NCBI GenBank assembly: GCA_001794015.1
Contig: MGIZ01000063.1
Span: 1 to 15,330 of the forward strand
From: Candidatus Yanofskybacteria bacterium RIFCSPHIGHO2_01_FULL_39_8b
GTDB taxonomy: Bacteria > Patescibacteriota > Minisyncoccia > 2-02-FULL-40-12 > GWA2-44-9
Direction of reading: 5' to 3'
DNA length: 15,330 nucleotides
This document shows, one piece after another, positions 1 to 6,490 of this stretch (position 1 is its first letter; each line of letters begins with the position of its first letter). The notes below the pieces were generated by a model. The model saw only the letters and a list, made by a program, of their open reading frames with translations. It did not search any database and had not been told where the DNA came from. The translations under genes were made by a program, and so were the position numbers.

Positions 1-720
1 TGAAATAAGATCCCTCCCCCGCACTGAACTCTCTAGTTCTTTCTCAAGCGGATAAGCAGAACCGAGACTGATCTTTATATGTTCGGCCGTAATTTCACCG
101 ATAAATAAATTTTTTTCTTCTCGCATAAATCTTAATATGTCTTCGTTCAGCTTATCGCCGGCTATTCTCAAAGATCTTGCGGCAATAATACCACCCATTG
201 ATATTACGGCCACTTCCGTTGTTCCCCCACCGATATCCACAATAACATTAGCTACCGCTTCCTGGACCGGCAAACGAGCCCCAATCGCCGCCGCAATCGG
301 CTCTTCTATAAGATAAACTTCTCTGGCCCCGGCATTGTATGTTGCATCTTCAACGGCTTTTTTCTCAACTTCAGTTACTCCAGAAGGCACGCCGATAACA
401 ATTCTTGGACGAGGGACGAGAGAGAAACTTTCCTGATGAACCTTATCAATAAAATATTTAAGCATTTGCTCGGTTACCTCAAAATCAGAAACTACTCCGG
501 AAACTAACGGCCGGGAAACCTTGATATATCCAGGCGTCCGGCCAACCATTTTTCTGGCTTCATTGCCGATGGCGAGAATTTTTCCGGTTTTCTGGTTAAC
601 GGCGACAATTGACGGTTCGTTTATTATAATTCCTTTTCCCCGAACATAAACCAGGGTATTGGCTGTACCCAGATCAATTCCGATATCCTTGGACCAAAAA
701 CCGAATAACTTATCTAACAC
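1..720 (-). CDS. mreB: Rod-shape actin homologue MreB, 3' end outside the window
   Basis: MreB is a bacterial actin-like ATPase that forms membrane-associated filaments and directs peptidoglycan elongation. I translated 240 codons from a GTG at 720-718; a stop lies only beyond the left edge, so roughly the last 100 residues of a usual 340-residue protein are missing. The N-terminus has the actin-fold phosphate-1 loop (DIGIDLGTANTLVYV, about residues 12-26). The phosphate-2 loop VDIGGGTTEVAV and the preceding EEPIAAAIGA segment are also present. No in-frame ATG lies just upstream and no Shine-Dalgarno is visible, so GTG is the best start. It is transcribed towards the left edge; the gap upstream holds a candidate structured RNA that could be its leader. 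Family assignment is very secure. Confidence 0.95.
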   Translation of the reverse strand, partial: MLDKLFGFWSKDIGIDLGTANTLVYVRGKGIIINEPSIVAVNQKTGKILAIGNEARKMVGRTPGYIKVSRPLVSGVVSDFEVTEQMLKYFIDKVHQESFSLVPRPRIVIGVPSGVTEVEKKAVEDATYNAGAREVYLIEEPIAAAIGARLPVQEAVANVIVDIGGGTTEVAVISMGGIIAARSLRIAGDKLNEDILRFMREEKNLFIGEITAEHIKISLGSAYPLEKELESSVRGRDLIS

Positions 721-755
721 GTTGATAATAAAGTAGCAGAAATTCTATCCACAAG

Positions 756-1009
756 CTAGTCGGCTCATCCCTTTCCTCATCATTTTCTCAACCACTGCTC
801 CGGCCTAAACAAACAATAGCTTTAAAACCTCCGGAAGCCTTCGGGAATTCCTTCATCTCTGAAATGTAGATAGTTCAATAAAATCTCACTATACATTTCA
901 GAATTCAGTCAGTTCCCGCTTTCCTCTCGGTTTATAAAGCTTTGTTTGTAGCTATCCCTCCCGCAAAGGTTTCGAAAATGATACAGAAAGAGATTCATTA
1001 TTGAACTAG
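756..1009 (-). ncRNA. Candidate long rod-shaped structured RNA (6S-like architecture, unidentified)
   Basis: The gap between proS and mreB folds almost end to end on itself. Pairings seen: 756-760 with 1005-1009; 767-786 with 975-994 (inner 8 bp perfect); 790-793 with 968-971; 809-829 with 929-949 (about 19 bp, two bulges); 842-847 with 913-918; 859-867 and 870-874 with 893-901 and 888-892, closing a 13-base loop. A large open internal loop lies at about 794-808/950-967. Read on the minus strand, three C-A mismatches of the outer stem become G-U pairs and one loop becomes tandem G-A, which favours minus-strand transcription. A closing stem, central bubble and long terminal stem resemble 6S RNA, but about 254 bases is long and I recognise no conserved sequence. 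It might instead be the mreB leader or a large inverted repeat. Confidence 0.4.
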
Positions 1010-1014
1010 AATAT

Positions 1015-1045
1015 AAAAAACCGTCATTGCTGACGGCTATTTTTT
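1015..1045 (-). terminator. Bidirectional intrinsic terminator after proS
   Basis: Perfect 6-bp stem at 1021-1026/1031-1036 with a four-base loop. On the minus strand it is followed by six T (1020-1015), and on the plus strand by CTATTTTTT. It lies about 10-30 bases past the proS stop codon and so ends the alaS-frr-rseP-proS operon. It could also end a plus-strand transcript of the structured region at 756-1009. Confidence 0.85.
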
Positions 1046-1052
1046 AAAGATA

Positions 1053-2312
1053 TTATATACTTTTTATAATCTCTGACAACTTAATGAGTTCTAATTCTTT
1101 TTTATTACGATGCTTGAGTTCAACGCTATCTTGAGCAAAGGTTTTTTTGCTGACGACGAGACGGATCGGACAGCCGATCAAATCGGCATCGGCGAATTTT
1201 TCACCAGGAGCTTTATTGTCCCGGTCATCGTATAGAACTTCGATGCCTTTTTTAGTTAATTCTTCATAGATTTTATCCGCTTCTTTCTTAATTTGTCGTT
1301 CGCCATTAATTATTTGTTGTTGATCAAGCGCAATAAGTTGTGCTTTGAATGGCGCAATATTCTCCGGCCAAATAATTCCCTTATCATCGTGATGGACTTC
1401 GACGGCCGTCGCCATTAATCTACTCAAGCCTATGCCATAGGCACCCATAACGACTGGTTTTTTATTACCTTTTTCATCGGTAAATTCCAAACCAAGAGCT
1501 TCTGAATATTTTGTCCCATTATTGAATATATTACCGACTTCTATTGCTTTTTTCTCTGATATTTTTGAACTACACTTAGGACATTTATCTCTGTTCTTGC
1601 GTTTTGTTATTTCTTTATTCTCGGCGTATCCACACTTATCGCAAATATATATGATATCCTCGCCAACATCAGATAAAACTTGAAATTCATGGGTAAATTT
1701 ATCGGTAAAAACTCCTCCAGCGGCCAAAGTATATATTGCTTTTAATCCGCAACGTTCAAATATTTTGTGATAGGCATTTTTAACTTCAATATAATACTTA
1801 TCCAAATCATCCTGTATCGTATGAAAACTGTACAAGTCCTTCATCATAAATTCTCTACCTCGAAGAAGCCCAGATTTAGCTCTCGGCTCATGCCTGAATT
1901 TGGTTTGTATCTGATAGGCAGAGAAAGGCAGATCTTTGTAAGAACCTATAAATTTAGTAGCAATAGTAGTCAAGACTTCCTCATGGCTCCAACCTAAAAC
2001 AAATTCAGCTTCTTTTTCGTTTTTTGGTTTAGCGAAATATCCCACATCTAAATCCCACCTTCCGGTTGGTTCCATATATTTTTTCTCAATCAAAGCTGGC
2101 ATAAACAATTCCTGTCCGCCGATAGCATTCATCTCTCCCCTGATTATATCAGCAACTTTATTTAAAACTCTCCAACCTAAAGGCAAAAAAGAATATACAC
2201 CAGCTGAATTTTTAAATACAAAACCACCCCTTATCAGAAGCTTGGCATTTATAGCTTCTTCATCCGCTGGCGCTTCACGCAATGTTTTGGTAAATAGTTG
2301 GGATAATTTCAT
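1053..2312 (-). CDS. proS: Prolyl-tRNA synthetase, short form without editing insertion
   Basis: Charges tRNA-Pro with proline in the cytoplasm. At 419 residues it is much shorter than the usual bacterial enzyme (about 570). The class II catalytic core is complete: motif 2 around residues 137-163 (FRHEPRAKSGLLRGREFMMK) and motif 3 around 290-300 (GAYGIGLSRLM). The C-terminal anticodon-binding domain is at about 320-415. Where the YbaK-like editing insertion normally sits there is only a short linker (about 224-256) with two CxxC pairs (C224/C227 and C244/C247), which looks like a zinc knuckle. The editing domain that clears Ala-tRNA-Pro is therefore absent; whether a free-standing editor exists elsewhere cannot be seen here. 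ATG start at 2312, no Shine-Dalgarno; 41 bases behind rseP and last in its operon. Confidence 0.96.
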   Translation of the reverse strand: MKLSQLFTKTLREAPADEEAINAKLLIRGGFVFKNSAGVYSFLPLGWRVLNKVADIIRGEMNAIGGQELFMPALIEKKYMEPTGRWDLDVGYFAKPKNEKEAEFVLGWSHEEVLTTIATKFIGSYKDLPFSAYQIQTKFRHEPRAKSGLLRGREFMMKDLYSFHTIQDDLDKYYIEVKNAYHKIFERCGLKAIYTLAAGGVFTDKFTHEFQVLSDVGEDIIYICDKCGYAENKEITKRKNRDKCPKCSSKISEKKAIEVGNIFNNGTKYSEALGLEFTDEKGNKKPVVMGAYGIGLSRLMATAVEVHHDDKGIIWPENIAPFKAQLIALDQQQIINGERQIKKEADKIYEELTKKGIEVLYDDRDNKAPGEKFADADLIGCPIRLVVSKKTFAQDSVELKHRNKKELELIKLSEIIKSI

Positions 2313-2320
2313 TTGTAAGG

Positions 2321-2355
2321 TTTAGAAATTATGATTTAGAAATTCCAAATTCTTT
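2321..2355. repeat. Degenerate 7-base tandem repeat between rseP and proS
   Basis: Five heptads in one phase. TTTAGAA occurs twice at a 14-base distance (2321 and 2335), separated and followed by ATTNNNN-type units. The tract starts 8 bases from the proS start codon and runs into the rseP stop codon. It is a weaker example of the 7-base tracts found in other gaps of this window. Confidence 0.55.
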
Positions 2356-3475
2356 ACACCATAAAAAATTTGGTGATATCTTTAATTGTCACATAGATCA
2401 TCAATGCCAGCAAAAGCGCAAAGCCGAAACTGTTAACAAAACCCTCAATTCTTTTATCTATCGGTTTTCGTCTTATTTTTTCCAAAATAATGAATATTGC
2501 TCTTCCGCCGTCAAGGGCCGGAAAAGGAGCAATATTCAAAACAGCCAAATTAATTGAAATCAGGGCCACAAATTGCATCAAATAACTAAACCCGACTCTG
2601 GCCGCCTGGCCGGTAATCCCGGCTATTCCTATCGGACCGGAAACTTCGCCGATAAGCTTGCCATCGGCAAATAACGTTTTAAATAACAAGCCATAACTAT
2701 ACACAGTATTATAAGCAATGATTACACCGTCATAAGCGCCTCGCCATATTGCCTCATACCATGGATATGATACTACTCCCGTTAAAGCCATAGCAATACC
2801 CATGCTCCCCTCTCCCGGCGGTGGATTAATTCTAGTTTTAACTTCTTTATCAACTAACCCATCATCGCCACTTCCTCTGCGTAAAATAAGAGTTAGTGTT
2901 TGACCAACATGTTCTGCGGTATATTTCTGGACCTCTTCAACGGTTAAAATATTAACAATCACGGGATCACTATAAAAAAATTCTCCGGATTTTTCCTTAA
3001 AACCAACGATTTCATCTAGGACTTGAAGGCCGGCTTTCTCGGCCGGACTGCCCGATACAACTTCCACTATTTGAATCTTTTTATCCCGAGCCGAAGCAAT
3101 CATTTCTTGATCAAATAGCCCCACTCTTAAACCAAAAAAATTGCCTAATATCAAAAGTAAAACCGCAAATAAAAAATTCATCGCCACTCCGGCAATAATA
3201 ACTTGTAATTTGGCTGAAATAGGTTTTGAACCGAAACTTCGTGGCTTATCCCTATCATCGCCATCTTCACCATAAATTTTCACAAACCCGCCAAAAGGTA
3301 TCAGGTTAATTGAATACATCGTCTCGCCCCTTTTTATTCCAAACAAACGCGGCGGAAATCCAAATCCAAATTCATCAACTCTCATACCCGCCCGCCGAGC
3401 CACAACAAAATGACCCCATTCATGAACGAGAACCAAGACCCCGATAACCGCCATAAAAATTAAGAAGGTAATCAT
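2354..3475 (-). CDS. rseP: Site-2 zinc metalloprotease, RseP/MmpA family (M50)
   Basis: Intramembrane protease that cleaves transmembrane substrates such as anti-sigma factors or leftover signal peptides. 373 residues, normal for RseP-like proteins with one PDZ domain. The first membrane helix carries the zinc-binding HEWGH motif (residues 18-22, catalytic E19). A PDZ domain spans about 136-205. The third zinc ligand lies in NIAPFPALDGG (314-324, D322) in a later helix, and a last hydrophobic segment ends near 365. The start codon lies five bases after the frr stop, so the two genes are translationally close. No Shine-Dalgarno is present. The neighbours (frr, synthetases) match the common frr/rseP clustering in bacteria. 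Its substrate is not deducible here. Confidence 0.95.
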   Translation of the reverse strand: MITFLIFMAVIGVLVLVHEWGHFVVARRAGMRVDEFGFGFPPRLFGIKRGETMYSINLIPFGGFVKIYGEDGDDRDKPRSFGSKPISAKLQVIIAGVAMNFLFAVLLLILGNFFGLRVGLFDQEMIASARDKKIQIVEVVSGSPAEKAGLQVLDEIVGFKEKSGEFFYSDPVIVNILTVEEVQKYTAEHVGQTLTLILRRGSGDDGLVDKEVKTRINPPPGEGSMGIAMALTGVVSYPWYEAIWRGAYDGVIIAYNTVYSYGLLFKTLFADGKLIGEVSGPIGIAGITGQAARVGFSYLMQFVALISINLAVLNIAPFPALDGGRAIFIILEKIRRKPIDKRIEGFVNSFGFALLLALMIYVTIKDITKFFMV

Positions 3476-3480
3476 ATATG

Positions 3481-4035
3481 TTAACCCATCAATTCCATCT
3501 CCTTCTTTTTAGCAAGTTCGTCTAACTTTTTATTAAAATCATCCATTATTTTCTGCAATTCATCCTTGGCTTTGCGAAAGTCATCCTCGCGAGCGGTTTT
3601 AGCTTTCACTTCGGCTTGGACCTTTTTTAATATATCTTCTCTAACCTGACGACTTTTTATTCTTGCTTCTTCTATCTTCTGATTGAGTACTTTCAACATT
3701 TCTTTCCTTCTCTCTTCCATTAACGGCGGAATATTAACCCTCACCCCGTTTGAATCAGATGAAGGAGACAGTCCGGGTCCGTGATCTCTGACCGCTTTTT
3801 CTATTAACGGAATTGCGGCTTTATCCCATGGCTGGATGGTAATCATTCTTGGTTCAGGCGTCATTATCGTGGCCAGTTCTTTTATTCTGATCCTGGAACC
3901 CATATATTCAAACTGAATATCCTCAACCATGGCTGAATTAGCTCGGCCGGTTCTGATCGAAGCAACTTCGCCTCTAGCCCGCTCAAAAACAGCATCAAAA
4001 TCCCCTTTGCGTTGTTTTATCAAGTCTTGATACAT
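3481..4035 (-). CDS. frr: Ribosome recycling factor
   Basis: Splits post-termination ribosomes together with EF-G. 184 residues, a normal length (about 185). The family features are clear: an N-terminal helix, the segment VASIRTGRANSAMVEDIQFE (about 25-44), a beta domain with TIMTPEPRMITIQPWD, then IPPLMEERRKEMLKVLNQK and a long charged helical C-terminus forming the three-helix bundle. ATG start at 4035, 26 bases after the alaS stop. No Shine-Dalgarno is visible upstream. It lies between alaS and rseP in the same operon. Assignment is secure. Confidence 0.97.
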   Translation of the reverse strand: MYQDLIKQRKGDFDAVFERARGEVASIRTGRANSAMVEDIQFEYMGSRIRIKELATIMTPEPRMITIQPWDKAAIPLIEKAVRDHGPGLSPSSDSNGVRVNIPPLMEERRKEMLKVLNQKIEEARIKSRQVREDILKKVQAEVKAKTAREDDFRKAKDELQKIMDDFNKKLDELAKKKEMELMG

Positions 4036-4061
4036 ATAATATTTATTTTATCACTAAAAAA

Positions 4062-5780
4062 CTATTCTACAACCGCTCTAATCCGGCGAACTCCGGCGGA
4101 GACAGCCTCTTCTTTGGTAATTCTAATATGGCCGACTTCGGCAGTATGACTAACATGCGGACCTCCACAAAGCTCTTTAGAAAAATCCCCCACCGAATAA
4201 ACATTGACTGTCGGCGGATACTTAAGCTTAAAAAATGCCAAAGCACCAGATTTAATAGCGTCTTCGTAAGACATCTCTTCTTTGGTTATTTTGTAATCAT
4301 TCTCAACTGTTTCATTGGCCATATCCTCGATTTTTTGAAGTTCTTCCGATGTTAATTTGTGCGAAAAATTAAAATCAAATCTTAATCGTTCGGCGGTTAT
4401 ATCCGAACCGGCCTGTTTGACTTCTTCGCCCAATACTTTTCTTAATGAAGCATGGAGCAAGTGGGTAGCCGTATGAAGCCTAGTCGCTTTTTTCAACTCT
4501 TCTTCATTTCCCGCCCTTAATTCGCCGGTATCAAGCAATAGCCCGTGTCCACCAAATTTCTTTTCCGCCCCGGCCCGGGATTTCTCCTGGTGTTTTTTAA
4601 ATTCTTGATCAAATGCTTCCCTGGCAAGGTCTTTCGCCCTATCTTTAGCAACATCCTTAATTAACTCATAGGGCAGGCCAAAACTCTCATACAGTCTAAA
4701 CGCACCCACAGCATCAACTTTTTCTAAACGTTTTAATTCATTCAACCCTCCACGAAGAGTTTTATTAAATTTTACTAATTCCTCAGAATATATATTATGA
4801 ATTTCTCTCCTTTTTGCCTGAAGTTCCGGATATTGTTCAGCGTAGGTATTTATAACTGAATCGATAATATCCTCGGATATGTTTAGGGCCATTATTCTTC
4901 TCATTAATCGCCTCAACACATACCCCTGCTCCTTGTTTGATGGAATAATCCCTTCCGAAGAAAGAAATACAATCGTTCTTGAGTGGTCAGCTATTATTCT
5001 TTTTGTTCTTAAATCAAAATGGTTAGGTATGCTTTGCGTCAATGGCTCGAATAGATCGGTTTCAAAAATATTATTTTTATGCTGGAGAACCATTGTCAAA
5101 CGCTCAAGACCCATGCCGGTATCTATACCCAGGGTTTTAAGTTTATCAAGTTTTTTAGAGCTCTTGCCGCTTAATAATTCCTCACGACTGCCGGAATAAT
5201 AGAACTCATTAAAAACAATATTCCAAACTTCCACCCCGTCAAGATATATCTCCGTAGTGGGTCCGCAAGGACCTTCGTTTCCGGTCGGTCCCCAAAAATT
5301 ATCGTGAATATTCGCTTTTTTAACAACGATATTCGAATCCAACGATTTCCAAATTTGTTCTGATTCTTCATCAACCGGCACTCCTGCGCTTGGTAAACCT
5401 TCAAAAACAGAAACATGGCCAATTCTGAGGCCCATTTCCTTGGTAATAAAATCGTGGCTATATTGAATAGCCTCTTTTTTCCAATATCCGCCAAAGCTAA
5501 AATTTCCAAGCATTTCAAAAAAAGTAAGATGAGTTTCGTCCCCCACCTCGTCTATATCTGAAGTGCGCATTGATTTTTGGATTGAAACTGTATTTAGAAA
5601 ATCAAAGTCTTTCTTCGCATCAGCTTGGCCGGTATAGTACGGCTTGAACTGTTGCATACCGGCAGTAGTAAAAAGAACCGATTGATCATTCGGAAGTAAT
5701 GATGAAGAAGACACTATCTTGTGTCCCCTCTGCTCAAAAAATTCTAGAAATTTTTGGCGAATTTTCTGATGAGTCAGCAT
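4062..5780 (-). CDS. alaS: Alanyl-tRNA synthetase, minimal form with editing domain but no C-Ala domain
   Basis: Charges tRNA-Ala in the cytoplasm. 572 residues against about 870 in typical bacteria. The class II catalytic domain occupies about 1-240 (FTTAGMQQFKPYY near 38-49, GPTGNEGPCGPTTEIY near 164-179, TGMGLERL near 221-228). A helical tRNA-recognition region follows to about 400. The threonyl/alanyl editing (SAD) domain begins near 420 and keeps all four expected zinc ligands: H436, H440, C538 and H542. The protein ends at GVRRIRAVVE, the end of that domain. The C-terminal DHHA1/C-Ala domain is absent. The beta-barrel segment between the helical and editing domains also appears to be missing, because SRAGAEKKF runs almost directly into the editing domain. 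The ATG at 5780 fits a leaderless transcript (see the promoter). First gene of the operon. Confidence 0.96.
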   Translation of the reverse strand: MLTHQKIRQKFLEFFEQRGHKIVSSSSLLPNDQSVLFTTAGMQQFKPYYTGQADAKKDFDFLNTVSIQKSMRTSDIDEVGDETHLTFFEMLGNFSFGGYWKKEAIQYSHDFITKEMGLRIGHVSVFEGLPSAGVPVDEESEQIWKSLDSNIVVKKANIHDNFWGPTGNEGPCGPTTEIYLDGVEVWNIVFNEFYYSGSREELLSGKSSKKLDKLKTLGIDTGMGLERLTMVLQHKNNIFETDLFEPLTQSIPNHFDLRTKRIIADHSRTIVFLSSEGIIPSNKEQGYVLRRLMRRIMALNISEDIIDSVINTYAEQYPELQAKRREIHNIYSEELVKFNKTLRGGLNELKRLEKVDAVGAFRLYESFGLPYELIKDVAKDRAKDLAREAFDQEFKKHQEKSRAGAEKKFGGHGLLLDTGELRAGNEEELKKATRLHTATHLLHASLRKVLGEEVKQAGSDITAERLRFDFNFSHKLTSEELQKIEDMANETVENDYKITKEEMSYEDAIKSGALAFFKLKYPPTVNVYSVGDFSKELCGGPHVSHTAEVGHIRITKEEAVSAGVRRIRAVVE

Positions 5781-5786
5781 AGTAAT

Positions 5787-5815
5787 AATTTACCAAAAAA
5801 ACAATATTTACTCAA
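5787..5815 (-). promoter_or_regulatory. Predicted alaS promoter, leaderless arrangement
   Basis: On the minus strand a -35-like TTGAGT (5815-5810) and a -10-like TAAATT (5792-5787) are separated by exactly 17 bases. The -10 box ends six bases before the alaS ATG, so transcription would start at or next to the A of the start codon. No Shine-Dalgarno precedes alaS, which fits. The boxes are good but not perfect matches. Confidence 0.5.
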
Positions 5816-5816
5816 C

Positions 5817-5842
5817 AAAAAACGGTCCATCCAAAAGCCGTT
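5817..5842 (-). terminator. Intrinsic terminator upstream of alaS
   Basis: Minus-strand stem AACGG/CCGTT (5842-5838 with 5825-5821) with a 12-base loop, followed by six T and then G. It sits just above the alaS promoter, so it would end a minus-strand transcript that starts further upstream (the structured segment at 5821-5940) rather than alaS itself. Confidence 0.6.
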
Positions 5843-5940
5843 ACAATATTTAGAACTTACGCGGATTTGCCTCTACTCCGCTTTGAAGCCCACTTTTTAT
5901 AGCTATGATGTAAGTTGATAATCCGTCGCCTATCTGAAGC
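5821..5940 (-). ncRNA. Candidate small RNA or leader element upstream of alaS
   Basis: No open reading frame of note lies in 5821-6089. On either strand 5854-5860 pairs perfectly with 5910-5916 (7 bp). Inside this sits a second perfect hairpin, 5861-5865 with 5877-5881. A loop from 5882 to 5909 contains the self-complementary ATAGCTAT. On the minus strand the element runs into the terminator at 5842-5817, which suggests a short RNA of about 120 bases or an attenuated leader. I found no convincing promoter for it and recognise no known family; in particular no T-box sequence is present. Confidence 0.3.
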
Positions 5941-5974
5941 AAAACAAAAAATACAAAACACAAAAACCAAAATT
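5940..5974. repeat. Degenerate 7-base tandem repeat, A-rich
   Basis: Five phased heptads; CAAAACA occurs at 5940 and 5954, and the other units are one to three changes away (AAAAATA, CAAAAAC, CAAAATT). It lies in the gap upstream of alaS and next to the candidate RNA element. Confidence 0.6.
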
Positions 5975-6089
5975 TATTTTTTGGCACTCGGCAACCTAAT
6001 TATCAAAGAATAATTAAACAATGACACTTTGCTACATTACTGTCAAGTTAACACGTATAGTAGGGGGCCTCCGAAATAAAGGAAAACTT

Positions 6090-6117
6090 TTGAAAAATAT
6101 AAATTTCATGTTATAAT
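6090..6117 (+). promoter_or_regulatory. Promoter of tRNA-Lys
   Basis: TTGAAA at 6090-6095 and a consensus TATAAT at 6112-6117 with a 16-base spacer. The -10 box ends 15 bases before the first base of the tRNA. This is the strongest plus-strand promoter seen in the window and would also transcribe the small gene behind the tRNA. Confidence 0.8.
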
Positions 6118-6132
6118 TACCGCATTAAATAT

Positions 6133-6205
6133 CCGCCCATAGCTCAGTTGGTAGAGCAGCTCCCTTTTAAGGAGAGGGTCCCAGGTTCGAATCCTGGTGG
6201 GCGGA
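6133..6205 (+). tRNA. tRNA-Lys, anticodon UUU
   Basis: Complete cloverleaf of 73 bases. The acceptor stem CCGCCCA pairs with TGGGCGG, followed by discriminator A at 6205. D arm: GCTC, loop, then GAGC. The anticodon loop is CTTTTAA with anticodon TTT. T arm: CCAGG-TTCGAAT-CCTGG. The next bases are CAA, so the 3' CCA is not encoded and must be added by a nucleotidyltransferase. It has its own promoter 15 bases upstream. Confidence 0.97.
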
Positions 6206-6214
6206 CAAAAATTA

Positions 6215-6490
6215 ATGGAAGTTTTTGAAGAATTGAAACAATTAGGTGTGTTGTCGTGGGAAATAAAAGACCGCTATTATGCGGCCAAAATCCGCTGGAA
6301 AGACGGCAAAGAGTCGGAACATCATTTTCCGGAAAAAGGGTTTCCGGTTTATAAGCTGGAAAACGGTAAACCGATCGGCCAACCCCTCAAAATCATAAGC
6401 GGCAAAGAAGCCCTCAAAATACTCGCCGATAACTCCCCTTTTATGGAAGAAAGTGAATTCTTCTGGAAAGATTTTATTCAACCCCGCTAA
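6215..6490 (+). CDS. Small hypothetical protein behind tRNA-Lys
   Basis: 91 codons from the ATG at 6215 (a GTG in frame at 6197 lies inside the tRNA and is not credible). I do not recognise the family. The protein is soluble and mixed charged, with no membrane segment or cysteine: an N-terminal helix (MEVFEELKQLG), then RYYAAKIRWKDGKESEHHF and EKGFPVYKLENGKPIG, which look like a small beta sheet, and a helix around KEALKILADN. The start is only nine bases behind the tRNA and no Shine-Dalgarno fits, so it probably shares the tRNA promoter. Its 3' end overlaps the convergent HD-domain gene by 17 bases. An opposing open frame over the same stretch looks like a shadow. Real gene is likely, not certain. 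Confidence 0.6.
   Translation: MEVFEELKQLGVLSWEIKDRYYAAKIRWKDGKESEHHFPEKGFPVYKLENGKPIGQPLKIISGKEALKILADNSPFMEESEFFWKDFIQPR

Noticed and set aside
721..760. Promoter for mreB (TTGTGG and TTATTA, 17-base spacer, minus strand)
   Set aside because: The predicted start would fall inside the coding region and both boxes are poor matches.
831..845. SRP RNA helix 8 (CCGGAAG similarity)
   Set aside because: The conserved GGAAGGAAGCAGC continuation is absent and the segment folds differently.
1010..1038. Promoter for the 756-1009 RNA on the minus strand
   Set aside because: TATATT at 1015-1010 is a fair -10 box, but the -35 position reads AGCCGT inside the terminator.
6022..6046. TGACA/TGTCA inverted repeat as an operator, and TTGACA at 6046-6041 (minus) as a promoter
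   Set aside because: Arms are only five bases, and no acceptable -10 box lies 16-18 bases from the TTGACA (17 bases gives CATTGT).
5781..6132. T-box riboswitch upstream of alaS
   Set aside because: No T-box consensus or specifier-loop layout is visible, and the terminator lies before the alaS promoter.
6197..6214. GTG start of the small gene inside the tRNA
   Set aside because: It would place codons in the T stem and acceptor stem of tRNA-Lys; the ATG at 6215 is in the same frame.
6242..6481. Minus-strand open frame opposite the small gene behind tRNA-Lys
   Set aside because: It overlaps the plus-strand gene almost fully, has no start signal, and its composition looks like an antisense shadow.
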